The translations under genes and the position numbers were made by a program. Shown here piece after piece: positions 63,181-64,000 of a stretch of DNA of 64,000 nucleotides; positions within the stretch are counted from its first letter, which is position 1; the number at the start of each line of letters is the position of its first letter. Source of the DNA: Blakeslea trispora. Lineage: Eukaryota; Mucoromycota; Mucoromycetes; Mucorales; Choanephoraceae. Where the stretch lies: contig JAIWNE010000077.1 in assembly GCA_025331445.1 (NCBI GenBank), positions 75,001 through 139,000 on the forward strand. Reading direction: 5' to 3'. The notes under the pieces were generated by a model, which had not been told where the DNA came from, did no database searches, and saw nothing but the letters and a program-made list of their open reading frames with translations.

Positions 63181-63558
63181 ATGATTGGCGATTTCACAAC
63201 AACAACAAAAACAAATCGTTTGCTTCACATTTTCTACTCTTTACCCATACCCCCTCTGGCCATTGACTGTATACAAGCTAATATATCAGGCAATTCATCC
63301 CCCAACCTATCAGGCACTCTGTCCGTCAATCTATCAGGCTCGATTTCAGCAACATGTTTCCAATCTATCAGCCAATCTATCAATCAACACACCATCCAAG
63401 CAGAGCAGTCTTTGCCTGTAATAGTAATCCACTTCTCCAATCCTAAGCAAAGAAGAAGAAGAAAAAAAAAAAGAGGGCAAATAATTGTTACTAAAACTTT
63501 GGTCAACGACGCGCTGATAATGCTTCCACTTTCTCTTCATCATACCCTATTTTTATAA
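63181..63558 (+). other. ORF over short CTATCAGGC-type repeats
   Basis: 125 codons, divergent from the ORF at 62808-63173. Its middle is made of imperfect repeats around AATCTATCAGGC (about 63280-63385), giving NLSGTLSVNLSGSISA-like text. The repeat explains the open frame; evidence for a real protein is weak. Confidence 0.2.
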
Positions 63559-64000
63559 CATCAGATTAAGCAATTACAAATTTACAATCTGGAACATGAT
63601 CAGCGGCGTTGCTTTGCTCATTCTAAACTAAAAACCCAAAAGTGACCATCCTCATCTTGACCTTCATGCTGATGGTACCATCTTCAAACACTTGTAATTC
63701 GACAAGGAAACAAGAAAGAAAGTGGATAAATTATTACTAATATATTAACTGGCTTGTGGCAGCCAAGCGTTCATAGCGACGTTGCTTTTTGATTCTTTTA
63801 TGCGGACTCTCCCTATCCTATTTTTGCAGAATTCTAGAACTAAGCGTTGGGTTATTCACTCACTTAGAGGGAACGATCGACGTATTTACCGGTTGCACCG
63901 TGAACTCAGCAGAAGTATAGGCTCCAATATCATGTGGATTTTATAAATAACAAGTCCTGTTTTTGAATAAATACCAGCCGCCGGTTTTGCTTCGCAAAAC
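63559..64000. other. Window edge, no gene recognised
   Basis: No supported coding region. The last 17 bases form a perfect hairpin (7-bp stem, 3-base loop) reaching the window edge at 63984-64000. Confidence 0.5.

Overview
The window looks like nuclear DNA of an early-diverging filamentous fungus, most likely Mucoromycota (Mucorales-like). It is AT-rich and full of A/T homopolymers. Genes are dense and cut by many short introns (mostly 45-90 nt, about 110 modelled). The gene set mixes ordinary fungal proteins with ones absent from baker's yeast (SMG1, a Shaker-like K+ channel, an AKTIP/FTS homologue, CLYBL). I cannot name the species. All exon borders were placed by reading splice sites and checking that reading phases close; no transcript evidence was available.

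Layout: 0.2-1.8 kb HAL4/SAT4-type kinase (+); 2.8-4.5 kb voltage-gated K+ channel (-); 5.7-8.7 kb two mitochondrial acyl-CoA genes, AUH-like and CLYBL (both -); 9.6-14.1 kb cullin-3 and mitoribosome assembly factor RSM22/METTL17 (both +); 14.3-17.7 kb AKTIP-like UBC variant, a WW/proline-rich protein and an NDUFA4-like subunit (all -); 19.8-21.5 kb a degenerate hexokinase homologue (-); 22.5-23.4 kb a small beta-trefoil protein built from micro-exons (-); 24.4-33.2 kb SMG1 kinase in 21 exons (+); 33.4-34.9 kb SH3YL1/YSC84 (-); 35.6-38.8 kb HBS1 with an apparent alternative SKI7-type terminal exon (-); 39.5-42.5 kb a membrane protein with a frameshift (-), a BolA protein (+) and a small secreted protein (-).

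From 43.3 to 44.9 kb lie broken transposons: a Ty3/gypsy integrase/chromodomain piece and a Tc1-like DDE piece with a terminal repeat. Genes resume with AIP1 (+), RPS19 (+), a CPSF6-like RRM protein, a two-TM protein with PPxY motifs, a HIQSEQKRR-type bHLH factor and a PBS2-like MAPKK (all -). From 57.6 kb to the end the DNA is mostly accessory: short degenerate GC-rich repeats, a Helitron-type PIF1 helicase pseudogene, a multi-exon orphan protein with a PD-(D/E)XK-like signature, and repeat-rich DNA with no clear gene.

Themes: mRNA surveillance (SMG1 and HBS1/SKI7 within 15 kb), potassium handling (HAL-type kinase next to a K+ channel), C5-acyl-CoA breakdown (AUH next to CLYBL), and osmotic/actin/ubiquitin functions. 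The items I rate most worth checking are the mutually exclusive SKI7/HBS1 exons, the hexokinase with lost ATP and sugar motifs, the orphan nuclease-like gene beside the Helitron, the in-frame stop-free 57-nt intron in the YSC84 homologue, four GC-AG introns, and the BolA intron that does not close with GT-AG.
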